IMG/VR virus record: IMGVR_UViG_3300009502_002970
Coordinates: 1 to 57,518 of that record
From: a virus
Reading direction: 5' to 3' (one strand)
Length of the DNA stretch: 57,518 nucleotides
The number at the start of each line of letters is the position of its first letter. Position 1 is the first letter of the stretch. A model generated the notes under the pieces. It did no database searches and was not told where the DNA came from. It saw only the letters and a program-made list of their open reading frames with translations. The position numbers and the translations under genes are program-made. Positions 25,104 through 33,412 of this stretch are shown here, one piece after another.

Positions 25104-25712
25104 TCAGTCAACTTCAGTATGATCGATATCTTCAATCATGAAGATATCGGAATAATCAGCAAGGGGAGAAAGTTTGAGCTGAGCCATGAACTCCTGGTAC
25201 ATGTTGATTAGCTTTTCTTTGGTCGTCTCATCCAGTTTCTTGAACATGGCGCTGCGCATAAAATCAAAATCAATCGTGATCAGCTGTATGGGCGGCTGGA
25301 TCTTGGATGGGTCCGGCATATCCGGATCATCCTTATCCAGGTTGTTTGCCTTGGTGATCCGCTCAATGGCTTTTTCCCATGCCTTAAGGTTGTTGGTTTT
25401 CTTTGCCGCCCTGATCAGGTCCATAGACATCTGGGTAACGATATAGCGCAGCGCCTCCTTATTCGCGTTTCGCAGCTCCCCATAGGTATTCTTGCAATTA
25501 TGCAGGTCGATGTATGCCTGGCGCTGGCTGATCTCGAACCGGCCCATGAGCATCCTTACGATATTGGCATCATTCTCATAATCGGCAAGCAACATTGCAT
25601 GTGCTGCATCCATTCTTTCTTTGATCCTGGTATCTTCAGCGGATAATTCGGTACCGCTGAAATAATGATCCCGGATCCGGTCCACGACCGTGCTGGCTGG
25701 TAATTCCTTCAT
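25104..25712 (-). CDS. Small terminase candidate or packaging factor (202 aa)
   Basis: Helical protein with a basic N-terminal region. The stretch MLMGRFEISQRQAYIDLHN near residues 58-76 fits a helix-turn-helix, as in small terminase subunits that bind the packaging site. It is directly upstream of the large subunit gene. It overlaps the 97-aa gene at its start (ATGA, 4 nt). The C-terminal third is acidic and likely binds the large subunit. Family assignment rests on position and length. Confidence 0.65.
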   Translation of the reverse strand: MKELPASTVVDRIRDHYFSGTELSAEDTRIKERMDAAHAMLLADYENDANIVRMLMGRFEISQRQAYIDLHNCKNTYGELRNANKEALRYIVTQMSMDLIRAAKKTNNLKAWEKAIERITKANNLDKDDPDMPDPSKIQPPIQLITIDFDFMRSAMFKKLDETTKEKLINMYQEFMAQLKLSPLADYSDIFMIEDIDHTEVD

Positions 25713-26002
25713 AAATCATCAAGTTTGGCATTCTCAATCAACTTCAGCGCCGCGGTCTGCGCCGGCGAGCTGCCGGCTTTTGCCAGGTCCAGTACTGCCC
25801 GGCGGATGAGCGCCTCTTCCTTGAGCCGGGACGCCTGAAACGAGCGGTAAACATCACCGCCACGGTTTTCCAGCATGTCCAGAAACTGATCATAGGATAC
25901 ATCGATGATCAGGGCTATCTCGCGCCTGGTGAACATCAGGGCGGCATAGTCCCGGATCTCCTGCATGATCGCTTCAGAAACTTCTGCTGACGAGTTGTTC
26001 AT
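25709..26002 (-). CDS. Small DNA-binding-like protein in packaging operon (97 aa)
   Basis: The ATG at 26002 (MNNSSAEVSEAIM) is preferred over the upstream frame start at 26125, which lies well inside the PLD-like gene. The sequence ALMFTRREIALIIDVSYDQFLDML (about residues 20-43) looks like a helix-turn-helix, and AQTAALKLIENAKL near the end matches a common ending of terminase small-subunit-like phage proteins. It could be the true small terminase or a second packaging factor. It overlaps both neighbours. Confidence 0.6.
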   Translation of the reverse strand: MNNSSAEVSEAIMQEIRDYAALMFTRREIALIIDVSYDQFLDMLENRGGDVYRSFQASRLKEEALIRRAVLDLAKAGSSPAQTAALKLIENAKLDDL

Positions 26003-26549
26003 GTATCCATTTTTTATGAAACGCGCACGATGTTTTTGAGTTCCGGATGATCCCAATCTCGATGCGGGGATTCCGGGTATAGTTCCCACTGCCGGCAATG
26101 GTGATGCTCCACTGTTCATTCTCAACCACGGTCACTTTTGCATGCACGCGTGAGGGTTTAACATTGGGTGATATCCTCTTGAGAAAATGAAACTCTGCTG
26201 ACTTTACCGTAACGTTGCGGTAATCGAATATCCCGGTCAGGTCGGTGATCAGGCCTGATGTTACATAGTTGTACAGTTGCCGGATAGCATACTCGGATAT
26301 TGCCCAGGTAGTAAAATGAACGGCGGCCGGTCCCGTTTTCTCAAGCACGTAGAAGAGCAGGTCATGTACAGACCAGTCACCGGTTGACACGAACTCGATC
26401 GCCTCTTCCACCTGGGGAAGATCCTGGATAACCTCGGTAAGGGTTTGTTGTGAGTTCCCCACCACGAACCTGGTAGGTCCCTTATGCCTGATGGCCGCGG
26501 AACCGCTCTTTCTTGGTTGGTTGATATCGTCAATGGAAAACAGGCTCAT
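25974..26549 (-). CDS. PLD-like phosphodiesterase-fold protein (191 aa)
   Basis: The C-terminal half has HAKVTVV (residues 136-142), GSGNYT (153-158) and NPRIE (160-164). This is the HxK...GSxNxT...E pattern of a single phospholipase D-type HKD half-site, lacking the canonical Asp. PLD-superfamily proteins act as dimers on DNA, phospholipids or other phosphodiesters. Only one copy is present, so dimerisation would be required. It sits between the terminase and glycosyltransferase genes, with a 4-nt overlap at its start. A phage nuclease or DNA-end-processing role is possible. Confidence 0.55.
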   Translation of the reverse strand: MSLFSIDDINQPRKSGSAAIRHKGPTRFVVGNSQQTLTEVIQDLPQVEEAIEFVSTGDWSVHDLLFYVLEKTGPAAVHFTTWAISEYAIRQLYNYVTSGLITDLTGIFDYRNVTVKSAEFHFLKRISPNVKPSRVHAKVTVVENEQWSITIAGSGNYTRNPRIEIGIIRNSKTSCAFHKKWIHEQLVSRSF

Positions 26550-27232
26550 TTTGCCAGCAGCTTATCAACCTCGAACAGCTGCTCTTCGTATGCTGCCAAT
26601 GACAGCCGGTAATGATCTTGTTTCGCTTCTTTGCCCGGGTTCTTCAGATACCCTTTGATCCGGGAGATGTGTGAACGGATATTCGTTCGGGCCTTGATCA
26701 GTTCAACCGGGTCCAGGGTAGACACTGAAGGTTTCTCTTTCTTACCTGATTTCCCGGCCACCGGTGGCAACACCCCATACTTTTCAAAATGGTTTTTCCT
26801 CTGGTACATGGCATCAAGTTCATCAGCTACATCCAGGATCATCAGTGCATCATGCCTGCGCTGATCATCACCTACCAGCTCGAGGGTTGCATGAAGTGTG
26901 TCCAGGGCTTTCCAGTGCATCTTGATATCCTTGAGCAGCGCGGCAATATCACCCTTGTCATCATTGGAGATGCCTACCCTGGTGATCACTACGGGCGCCG
27001 CCGGCGCATTGACCTGAACCGGTGCAACCCTTTTGGGTGGCACTGTGAACGGTTGCACTGATCCCAGCAGCTGTGTCAGTTCATGCACCAATGTTTCATG
27101 CATGGCCGGCGAAGGATCCTGCCGGGTTAGCAACCGCTTGAGGTTACCGCTGCTTCCATACAGTTCATAGAGTTCTACTCCCCGGGCAAAGTCACGTGAC
27201 GATGCCAGCCAGGCTTTTATTGCTTCATTCAT
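26546..27232 (-). CDS. Phage protein of unknown function (228 aa)
   Basis: The ATG at 27232 (MNEAIKAWL) overlaps the stop of the glycosyltransferase gene by 8 nt, so I prefer it over the upstream frame start at 27295. Helical, with a Pro/Ala/Val-rich linker near residues 57-85 and a Lys-rich stretch near 165-170. It ends DKLLAK. No motif recognised. It sits between the glycosyltransferases and the PLD-like protein in the packaging operon. Confidence 0.6.
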   Translation of the reverse strand: MNEAIKAWLASSRDFARGVELYELYGSSGNLKRLLTRQDPSPAMHETLVHELTQLLGSVQPFTVPPKRVAPVQVNAPAAPVVITRVGISNDDKGDIAALLKDIKMHWKALDTLHATLELVGDDQRRHDALMILDVADELDAMYQRKNHFEKYGVLPPVAGKSGKKEKPSVSTLDPVELIKARTNIRSHISRIKGYLKNPGKEAKQDHYRLSLAAYEEQLFEVDKLLAK

Positions 27233-27932
27233 CGAGCAAAGATTTTTGTTCTGCCAAAAATTGGTGCCACTCAGGCGACTTCCGGTCCGGGGCAAAGGAG
27301 AATGACTTAGGATGCACCCGGTAGTCCATCAGTACTGCCTCCATATTATATAAGGTATGACCGTTCAACAGGTACTTAATCCAGAGGGAATAATCTTCGG
27401 CCAGATGTGATGGTGTGGGGTTATACCCACCGAGCTTCAGCAGGGTATCGCGCTGAAAACACACACCCGGGTGATTAATGAACCAGTGACCGGGCATACC
27501 TGCAGCCACCTTCCTGGTTACTTCTGCAGGATGATGCGAATACCATTCCCGTTCATTGTTAAAAAGGCGTATCTGGATCCCACATACCTGCCGGTAGGGA
27601 TACAGTTTGAAGAACCAGTTATGATACATCAGCAGATCCGTATGCGCGATGTCATCTGCATCCATGCGCACAACCAGGTCACCACTGCAGAACTTCAGGC
27701 CGAAGTTCAGTGCTGCAGCAATCCCTTCATTTTTAAACTTACGGACTAAGGTTACCCGCAGGAATGCCACGTCAAGCCACTGCAGGTAATTATACAATGG
27801 TCCTGCAGGATTATTATCATCTACAATAACCAGTTGAAAATCCTGGAAACTTTGTGCCAGGATCGAGTCCACGGCCTCCTGTACCCATTCAACAGGTGTG
27901 GCATAAATCGGCATTAGTACACTAATTCGCAT
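27225..27932 (-). CDS. GT2-family glycosyltransferase (235 aa)
   Basis: Start at 27932 (MRISVLMPIY), which overlaps the stop of the upstream gene by 11 nt. The GT-A fold is shown by MRISVLMPIY at 1-10, VDDN at 37-40, NEGIAAALNFGL at 68-79 and the DADD metal/nucleotide-sugar motif at 91-94. GT2 enzymes transfer sugars from nucleotide-sugars. There is no transmembrane anchor, so it is cytosolic. It is the third of three consecutive sugar-transfer genes transcribed from one phage late-type promoter. Confidence 0.85.
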   Translation of the reverse strand: MRISVLMPIYATPVEWVQEAVDSILAQSFQDFQLVIVDDNNPAGPLYNYLQWLDVAFLRVTLVRKFKNEGIAAALNFGLKFCSGDLVVRMDADDIAHTDLLMYHNWFFKLYPYRQVCGIQIRLFNNEREWYSHHPAEVTRKVAAGMPGHWFINHPGVCFQRDTLLKLGGYNPTPSHLAEDYSLWIKYLLNGHTLYNMEAVLMDYRVHPKSFSFAPDRKSPEWHQFLAEQKSLLDE

Positions 27933-29358
27933 GGATCGGGAGTGTTTTGGCCGGTGAATCATCGTGCCAGTGAATTTTAAAAAATGGGTTCTTGTACTGA
28001 TGCCCGGGAATCGCTTCCGGAAGGATCCCCATGAGCTTGCATATTACCGGAAATGATATCTGATCCTGGTAGGTCCACTTGATATTTTCCCACCACCATT
28101 TCGCCATCAGCTCGCGGATGCGCGGCGAACCTATTTTTCTTACCATCACCCCACAGGCCCACAAGCCTCCATGGGGCGGGTACAACTGCATGTAGAAATT
28201 GGTTTGAGCATTGATGTCCTGGCCGATGTACTTGATAAGCTCCTGCGATGCCTTTGCCTCTTCGTAGATGCAGTCACGTTGCGGGTGCCGGTACAGGGCA
28301 ATGTCACCGGTGCATGATTCAACCATAAACTTAACGAAGTCATTGGATGTGATCTCGATAGATCCGTCGATAAAGATCACGGTTTCATAGCCTGCCAGGG
28401 TAGCTGCTTCCCATGGGAACATCTTGAAAAACTTTGCCCTCATGCGTGGATGCAGGCAGTAATTCGGGTATGATACCGGGATGATCTGCCACCTGGGTGA
28501 ATCATGATCTTTCCCACCCGGTGCCGGATGCCTCATGATCATGTGGATATCGTCGGTGATGCAGTAGAAGTCTGCGTCAACCGACTGTTTTGGAATGATG
28601 TGAAGTTTGGCATAATCGTTAAAGATAGTAGTGTAGATAGCGATTCTTTTTTTTTCAGGAAGGAATGCCGAAATCTTGAGGTCTTCTTTTAATATCTGAC
28701 GCCAGGCAGGACCATATATTTTGGTCATTCCGAAGTTAAGTTCCTGCTTAGCATTTTCTTCATACTCCACCAGCGTCCCCACGGTGTTGATCGTTTGCTG
28801 TCCCATGTGATGGAACACGGAACCGTCATCACAGCAGAGTTTCAGGCCAGCAGCGCGCATGCGCAGCGCCCAGTCGAATTCAACACCATAACCGCGTTCG
28901 AATGTTTCATTGAAGAACCCGATGCGATCGAATACCCAGCGGCTGATCACCGGTGCAGTGAACTCGATACAGGTAACTTCACGAACACCTGGTGAACCAT
29001 TGTTCCTACAGCTGGGCATCCAGCAGTTGTATGCCGGGGTGATCATGTCATACACACACTCATCCATCAACTGTTCAATACGCCTGATCGATGCCGGTGC
29101 GATTTCAATATCAGAGTTCATCAGCCAGTAAGCATCATACCAGGTATGATCCATGTGCATGAGGTGCCGGAGCGCCCTGTTCCAGTTCCTGGTAAATCCA
29201 AGGTTATCCTCAAACCGGTACACGGTATGCTCCGGCATAACAGATGAGAATGGGATATCACTCCCGTTATCAATCACGATAGAATCCGGTACCATGGCAC
29301 ACAGCCTGGAGGTAACCTCAGGTGTATTGTAATGAAGGATGAGCTTTGCTATTTCCAT
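27922..29358 (-). CDS. Bifunctional glycosyltransferase-like protein (478 aa)
   Basis: Two domains. The N-terminal 225 residues are GT2-like, with DNGSDI at 30-35, DNLGFTRNWN at 51-60 and the NSDIE acidic motif at 81-85. The C-terminal domain from about residue 238 (IAIYTTIFNDY at 239-249; ETVIFIDGSIEI at 325-336) resembles TOD1/MUCI70 (DUF616)-type transferases. A fusion of two sugar transferases implies consecutive steps on one acceptor. The start overlaps the preceding gene by 10 nt. Confidence 0.78.
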   Translation of the reverse strand: MEIAKLILHYNTPEVTSRLCAMVPDSIVIDNGSDIPFSSVMPEHTVYRFEDNLGFTRNWNRALRHLMHMDHTWYDAYWLMNSDIEIAPASIRRIEQLMDECVYDMITPAYNCWMPSCRNNGSPGVREVTCIEFTAPVISRWVFDRIGFFNETFERGYGVEFDWALRMRAAGLKLCCDDGSVFHHMGQQTINTVGTLVEYEENAKQELNFGMTKIYGPAWRQILKEDLKISAFLPEKKRIAIYTTIFNDYAKLHIIPKQSVDADFYCITDDIHMIMRHPAPGGKDHDSPRWQIIPVSYPNYCLHPRMRAKFFKMFPWEAATLAGYETVIFIDGSIEITSNDFVKFMVESCTGDIALYRHPQRDCIYEEAKASQELIKYIGQDINAQTNFYMQLYPPHGGLWACGVMVRKIGSPRIRELMAKWWWENIKWTYQDQISFPVICKLMGILPEAIPGHQYKNPFFKIHWHDDSPAKTLPIHAN

Positions 29359-30110
29359 AGTTCAAACTTTGACGGGTTAGGGAATTTTTCCTCCAGGAAT
29401 CGTTGAAGGTTTTCATTCAATCCGGCGGCGTTATGATTCAGGTAGGTCCTACCCTCGCAGATCCGGGCAATATCACCAGTATTGTCGCTGTAAAATTCGT
29501 TCTCCTGGGTACCATAGAACTGCACGGCATATGATTTCGACCATAACCGGGGCTGTGAGAACGGATAGAATGTATTCCAGTACAGTGAAGAGGTGAGCAA
29601 TCTTTTCTCCAAAGCTCCATACACATCGATGATCCAGCTCATGCGATGTTTGTTGAAGACTTCAGGCAGGTGCGTTTCCGTGTTCCATGCCATGTAACCT
29701 TTCTGCCTGAGCACACCCAGGGTCTTATACAGCTGGTCCCACCAGGTGCCATACCTGCGTGGCACTTTCTCGAACGCATACATGGCCTTGAACTGTCCCA
29801 GCTCTACCAGGTCAGCATCGGCCAGCACATAGATGTCATCGTACATGCGGATGAACTGATCAGTGGTATCAGCATGACCAATGAAAAGCAAGAGTTTTGT
29901 AATTGCATCATAGAGGGTATTCTCCGGGATCCCCTCTATCCTGGTATGAGGAATCACGTTGACCGTTTCCGGATTTATCCATGAAGGGATATCGCCCACG
30001 ATCCACACCCGGAAATCGAATTTAAAATGCTGCTCGATACTCCTGAGGGAATAACGCAGCTCCTGCCAGGAAGCTTCGCGTTCAAAATATGGGTAGTACA
30101 CATCGATCAT
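29349..30110 (-). CDS. Stealth-like sugar transferase, first gene of GT operon (253 aa)
   Basis: N-terminal block MIDVYYPYFEREASWQELRYS, then RMYDDIYVL at 88-96, whose DDI core recalls the acidic DDx motif of Stealth-like sugar-phosphate transferases and other GT-A enzymes. No transmembrane segment. The ATG lies 4 nt after a phage -7 box, so its mRNA is likely leaderless. Late-operon glycosyltransferases could modify the lysogen surface, the virion or DNA; the acceptor is unknown. Confidence 0.6.
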   Translation of the reverse strand: MIDVYYPYFEREASWQELRYSLRSIEQHFKFDFRVWIVGDIPSWINPETVNVIPHTRIEGIPENTLYDAITKLLLFIGHADTTDQFIRMYDDIYVLADADLVELGQFKAMYAFEKVPRRYGTWWDQLYKTLGVLRQKGYMAWNTETHLPEVFNKHRMSWIIDVYGALEKRLLTSSLYWNTFYPFSQPRLWSKSYAVQFYGTQENEFYSDNTGDIARICEGRTYLNHNAAGLNENLQRFLEEKFPNPSKFELWK

Positions 30111-30148
30111 GAAGCAAAACTAAATTTACAATTGTAAATTCTAAAGGA
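30111..30148 (-). promoter_or_regulatory. Late-type promoter of the glycosyltransferase operon with internal palindrome
   Basis: TCCTTTA (30148-30142), 19 bp, TAGTTTTG (30122-30115), 4 nt, ATG at 30110. Unlike the six other members, the spacer contains the perfect 18-bp palindrome AATTTACAA-TTGTAAATT (30140-30123). This position between the two boxes is typical of a repressor operator. Confidence 0.8.
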
Positions 30149-30163
30149 CATAAACACCAACGA

Positions 30164-30190
30164 AAAGAGCCGGTCATCGACCGGCTCTTT
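30164..30190 (-). terminator. Terminator between capsid and GT operons
   Basis: A perfect 12-bp stem (AAAGAGCCGGTC / GACCGGCTCTTT) with a 3-nt loop. It separates the 231-aa gene from the glycosyltransferase promoter. The A/T-rich stem ends make it usable in both directions. Confidence 0.85.
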
Positions 30191-30229
30191 AAGAAACGCA
30201 ACTACTAACCCCAGGAAGGAAACAGTGTC

Positions 30230-30925
30230 TTACCAGGATGCTGATCCCGGATCATACTTGATGGCGCCAGTGTAGATACCCATGGGGTTCTTCTGTTTGG
30301 CACCGAATGTGATGGTGTGGCCTTTATCTTTCTCAACGGTGGCACCCCAGGCAGACTGAATGTCATCGATTAAGGTGAGAAAGCAGGGTTCACCAATGAC
30401 ATAACGTTTGCCATCGGCGTTGTTCTGGATGATGATGATGCCTTCGAATGCATACCCGTACTGGGCGATCCATGATAACACGGCGTTGCCCCATCCCGGG
30501 TAGAATCCCTTGAGCTGGATCTCATACCCCCCGGAGTCCTTGTTGGAACCCTTGATTTTCTTCTGCGACGGTTCGATAACATCCGATGTCATGTAGAACC
30601 GGTGCATGTACTTTCCGGCCTTCAGAGGTATGTCAGCGATGGTTTCCCCGGTTGCTCCCCTGGCCGGATATGTTAACCAGTCAATATTTTCGGAAGGGAT
30701 TAAAAGGATCTCGGATTTCAACCCTCCTCCTGATCCGGGGTTAGACCCTGCAGGTCTTGCAAGGTCGATCAGGGAAACGCAGAGCGCCCCGGCCGGAGCC
30801 TTAAGGAATGACATGGCCACCATGGGGAGCATCACCCAAAGGGGATTAATCTCCAGCACGGCCCCGATGGCGCCACCCACGATGATCACCATCAGTACGA
30901 TTGTTAATATTCTTGCTATTTTCAT
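30230..30925 (-). CDS. Membrane-anchored head or tail-tube candidate protein (231 aa)
   Basis: Two hydrophobic segments at about residues 5-25 and 28-52 are followed by a beta-rich domain (LLIPSENIDWLTYPA near 74) that ends KYDPGSASW. The ending DPGSAS is the same as that of the major capsid protein encoded immediately upstream (VPDPGSASN). The 168-aa protein also ends in a similar way (VPDPTFGD). Proteins next to capsid genes with beta-rich domains are often decoration or tail-tube proteins; the N-terminal membrane segments are odd for either. Confidence 0.6.
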   Translation of the reverse strand: MKIARILTIVLMVIIVGGAIGAVLEINPLWVMLPMVAMSFLKAPAGALCVSLIDLARPAGSNPGSGGGLKSEILLIPSENIDWLTYPARGATGETIADIPLKAGKYMHRFYMTSDVIEPSQKKIKGSNKDSGGYEIQLKGFYPGWGNAVLSWIAQYGYAFEGIIIIQNNADGKRYVIGEPCFLTLIDDIQSAWGATVEKDKGHTITFGAKQKNPMGIYTGAIKYDPGSASW

Positions 30926-30964
30926 ATCGGTAAGGATAAATTGTTTGTTAAAAGTGAATTATGA

Positions 30965-31015
30965 TCCACAGTTCCCGGGGAGCGCCTCATTATAGGCGCT
31001 GCCCGGGACGGTGGA
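30965..31015. other. GC-rich hairpin between capsid and 231-aa gene
   Basis: The arms TCCACAGTTCCCGGGGAGCGCCT (too long to list fully; 30965-30987) and 30994-31015 pair almost completely across a 6-nt loop. One arm repeats the CCGGGCAGCGCCT found at the end of the capsid coding sequence (31033-31047). Possible mRNA processing or attenuation site within the operon. Confidence 0.65.
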
Positions 31016-31026
31016 TTTGTCCAGGC

Positions 31027-31995
31027 CTAGTTGGAGGCGCTGCCCGGATCAGGAACGAATGCGAAGATGGCTTCCTGGATGGCAAAGCCAACATTTTCGT
31101 ACCAGTCAGCGAACATGAACACCTGGCGTTTCTGAGCCTCGATCTGCGGGGTAGACGCGCCGTCGTTTGACTTGATCAGGCGGATAAAGTTCGCCTTTGG
31201 CGTTGCAAACAGGATGTCACTGCCGATCATGGAAGGAAGCGGCTGCAGGGTAAGGTTGGTTCCGTCAATCACGGCATTGCCGAACTTGCCATAATCCATC
31301 ACGTTGCCATGGAGGTCCCTTTTTTTTCGGACGTAATAGGTGAAGTTCTCCTGGCTGCAGAACACGTTCATCGGGATTGACCTGTACGGTCCTACCACGA
31401 TGTCGGCAAACTGTTCGATCTGGGTGAACGCGTTGGCGGCTGTGATAGCCACGTTGTTTTTCGCCCAGTTTACCTTGTTGGTACCATCGGCCTTGAGGGC
31501 CTTAAGTACGGTGAGGAACCCGTCCATTGACAAGCCTGTAGCCTGGGCAGTTCCGGCCACGGGATCAGCGTACTGACCTTTGGCTATCAGGTTAAGCTCG
31601 CGATCCTGGGCAGCCTGCTGGATGAGCATCTGGTACAGGATATACTTGGTGAAAGGCCACTGGTCGCGGGTCTTGCTTTCATCGGCAAGGAATCCCAACC
31701 AGCTGCCGTACACCTCATCCGGGTAAATCTCGACATCAAACTTGTGACGGCGATGACCGATGTGGATCGGGGTGAATGCCGGCGTACCTTTAGGAGTCCA
31801 GCTTTTCTGAAATCCCTGGGTGATGTTTCCGATGGTCGCCTGCGCCGCGCGGAAGTCATCATTCTGCTTGACCGTGGTCATGAAGTTCATTGATTCCGTG
31901 CCCTGCAGTAAGGCCCTGCGGATATCATTCTCATTTTGGCCCAGGAAGGTGCCGAATTCGGCCATCAGCTGGGTAATATTTACTGTGTTTGCCAT
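31027..31995 (-). CDS. Major capsid protein (322 aa)
   Basis: Soluble alpha/beta protein of the size typical of HK97-fold capsid subunits. It directly follows a prohead protease/scaffold gene, as is usual. N-terminal AEFGTFLGQNENDIRRALLQ is helical; the C-terminal half has the aromatic-rich NVFCSQENFTYYVRK stretch and RQVFMFADWYENVGF near residue 289, recalling the P-domain/A-domain of Bacteroidota phage capsids. It ends VPDPGSASN. The assignment rests on size, context and overall composition. Confidence 0.8.
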   Translation of the reverse strand: MANTVNITQLMAEFGTFLGQNENDIRRALLQGTESMNFMTTVKQNDDFRAAQATIGNITQGFQKSWTPKGTPAFTPIHIGHRRHKFDVEIYPDEVYGSWLGFLADESKTRDQWPFTKYILYQMLIQQAAQDRELNLIAKGQYADPVAGTAQATGLSMDGFLTVLKALKADGTNKVNWAKNNVAITAANAFTQIEQFADIVVGPYRSIPMNVFCSQENFTYYVRKKRDLHGNVMDYGKFGNAVIDGTNLTLQPLPSMIGSDILFATPKANFIRLIKSNDGASTPQIEAQKRQVFMFADWYENVGFAIQEAIFAFVPDPGSASN

Positions 31996-32046
31996 TTTGA
32001 AATGGATTATTGGTGGATAACTTGAGTTTCTTTCTCGCGCTCCGGG

Positions 32047-33345
32047 TTACATGGCCTCGTCAGCGAGTTTATTATGAGCGTAACTGTCAGATGCAATCTG
32101 CTCCGGGGTGCGGTCGGCTTTCTTTCCTGCCCTGGTTTCCTGCCCGGCATCAGAAGCCAGTAACGCTTCATGCTGCCTGGTCAATTCGGCAAAGGCAGAC
32201 TGCAGGCAGATATGATCTTCGCTGATCTGGGTCAGCCGGGTGATCTCAGCATCCTTCGCCTCGATAGTGGCGTTCTGATCTGTCAGCCGGTCGTTAAGCT
32301 GGTCAATCATTTCCGGGGTGATATCGTTGGAAGTCACATCACCGGTATACCCGAAAAAACTTGCAATGGCAAGCCATGTTGCCTTCATTTTGATATTCAT
32401 GATATGGGAAGTTAAATTTGGTGTCTTATTGGAAAACTTTTCTGACGGTATTGTAACCGCGGTCTGGATTGCATACTGAAATGAACCTATCTCATCAACC
32501 AAACCCATGCCAATGGCATCTGAGGCGCTATAGATCGCTCCCTTCATGCATGCCGGGTTAACCTGGGGCCGACGGGCCAGTACCTGTGACTTGAACATGT
32601 TAACGATCGGATCGAGCAGGCTCTCGCGAACCGGTTGATATTTTCCGGCCTTGATATCTGCGATCGCCTGGTTCTTTTCGGTGGAATCGGTTGCATAAAC
32701 TTCATGCAGCACGATGCCTTCCTTTGCCAGGTAACCTTCCATGTCGGCCCACACCAGCATGGACCCGATGGATCCTACCATGTCAAGCTCGGAAGAACAG
32801 ATGATTTTCTTTGCAGCTGAAGCGATCCAGTAACCGGCGCTGGCCGCGCAGCCTTCAACATAGGCAACCACGGGAGTCTCGCAGCACGCGATAGCATTGC
32901 ACAGGATATCGGTGTAAGAGCTTTGTCCACCAGGTGTGTCGATGTGAAGCACGATGGCCAGTACTGACATATCATTGTCAGCTGCGATGATGTCATTCGC
33001 GATGGATGTCGTTCCCCTGGGCCCACAGAACTGATCATACTTCATGAGCTCGCCATGAATGGGGATCACCACGACCTGACATGGATCCGGGCAGCAAGCA
33101 TCATGACCATCGGCAGGCTCGTTGGGATCTTCCCCCTGCGAAGGATCGTAAGGCATGGGTGTGGCGCCGGTCTGATCACTGAGGTTGATTACATAAGGCT
33201 TGTGTTTAGCGCGCTCGGCTGAAAAATCTTCATGAGCGGTTTGTTCACCCCGGATCAGGGAAACGAGTCTGGCTCCATATATGCCTGAATTTTCAGCATA
33301 CAGAAGCCAGGGAGATGAAAAGATTCTTGAAAGGAGCGTGTTCAT
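32047..33345 (-). CDS. S49/ClpP-type prohead protease fused to scaffold (432 aa)
   Basis: The middle has the S49 protease core: IDTPGG at 135-140, the catalytic-Ser motif ASAGYW with S169, LDMVGSIGS at 187-195 and a candidate catalytic Lys (K224) in the STEKN motif. Signature proteases of this type process scaffold during head assembly. From about residue 316 the protein is acidic, helical and coiled-coil-like (ATIEAKDAEITRLTQISED), which is the expected scaffold. An in-frame ATG at 32400 (residue 316) could also yield a free scaffold of 117 aa, as in lambda gpC/Nu3. The promoter lies 22 nt upstream. Confidence 0.87.
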   Translation of the reverse strand: MNTLLSRIFSSPWLLYAENSGIYGARLVSLIRGEQTAHEDFSAERAKHKPYVINLSDQTGATPMPYDPSQGEDPNEPADGHDACCPDPCQVVVIPIHGELMKYDQFCGPRGTTSIANDIIAADNDMSVLAIVLHIDTPGGQSSYTDILCNAIACCETPVVAYVEGCAASAGYWIASAAKKIICSSELDMVGSIGSMLVWADMEGYLAKEGIVLHEVYATDSTEKNQAIADIKAGKYQPVRESLLDPIVNMFKSQVLARRPQVNPACMKGAIYSASDAIGMGLVDEIGSFQYAIQTAVTIPSEKFSNKTPNLTSHIMNIKMKATWLAIASFFGYTGDVTSNDITPEMIDQLNDRLTDQNATIEAKDAEITRLTQISEDHICLQSAFAELTRQHEALLASDAGQETRAGKKADRTPEQIASDSYAHNKLADEAM

Positions 33346-33366
33346 TGTATCCGGTTATCGAGGATA

Positions 33367-33400
33367 CAATATTAAAACCCACCCGGGGATTAATAAAGGA
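33367..33400 (-). promoter_or_regulatory. Late-type promoter of the protease-capsid operon
   Basis: TCCTTTA (33400-33394), exactly 19 bp, TAATATTG (33374-33367), then a 21-nt gap to the ATG at 33345. Unlike the other members it gives a short leader, not a leaderless message. It lies between the 168-aa and protease genes. Confidence 0.8.
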
Positions 33401-33412
33401 CTGAAAATTACA

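Noticed and set aside
25104-26002. Choosing only one of two adjacent genes as the small terminase
   Set aside because: Both the 202-aa and the 97-aa proteins fit the role by position and HTH-like stretches. The sequence does not allow a firm choice, so both are listed as candidates.
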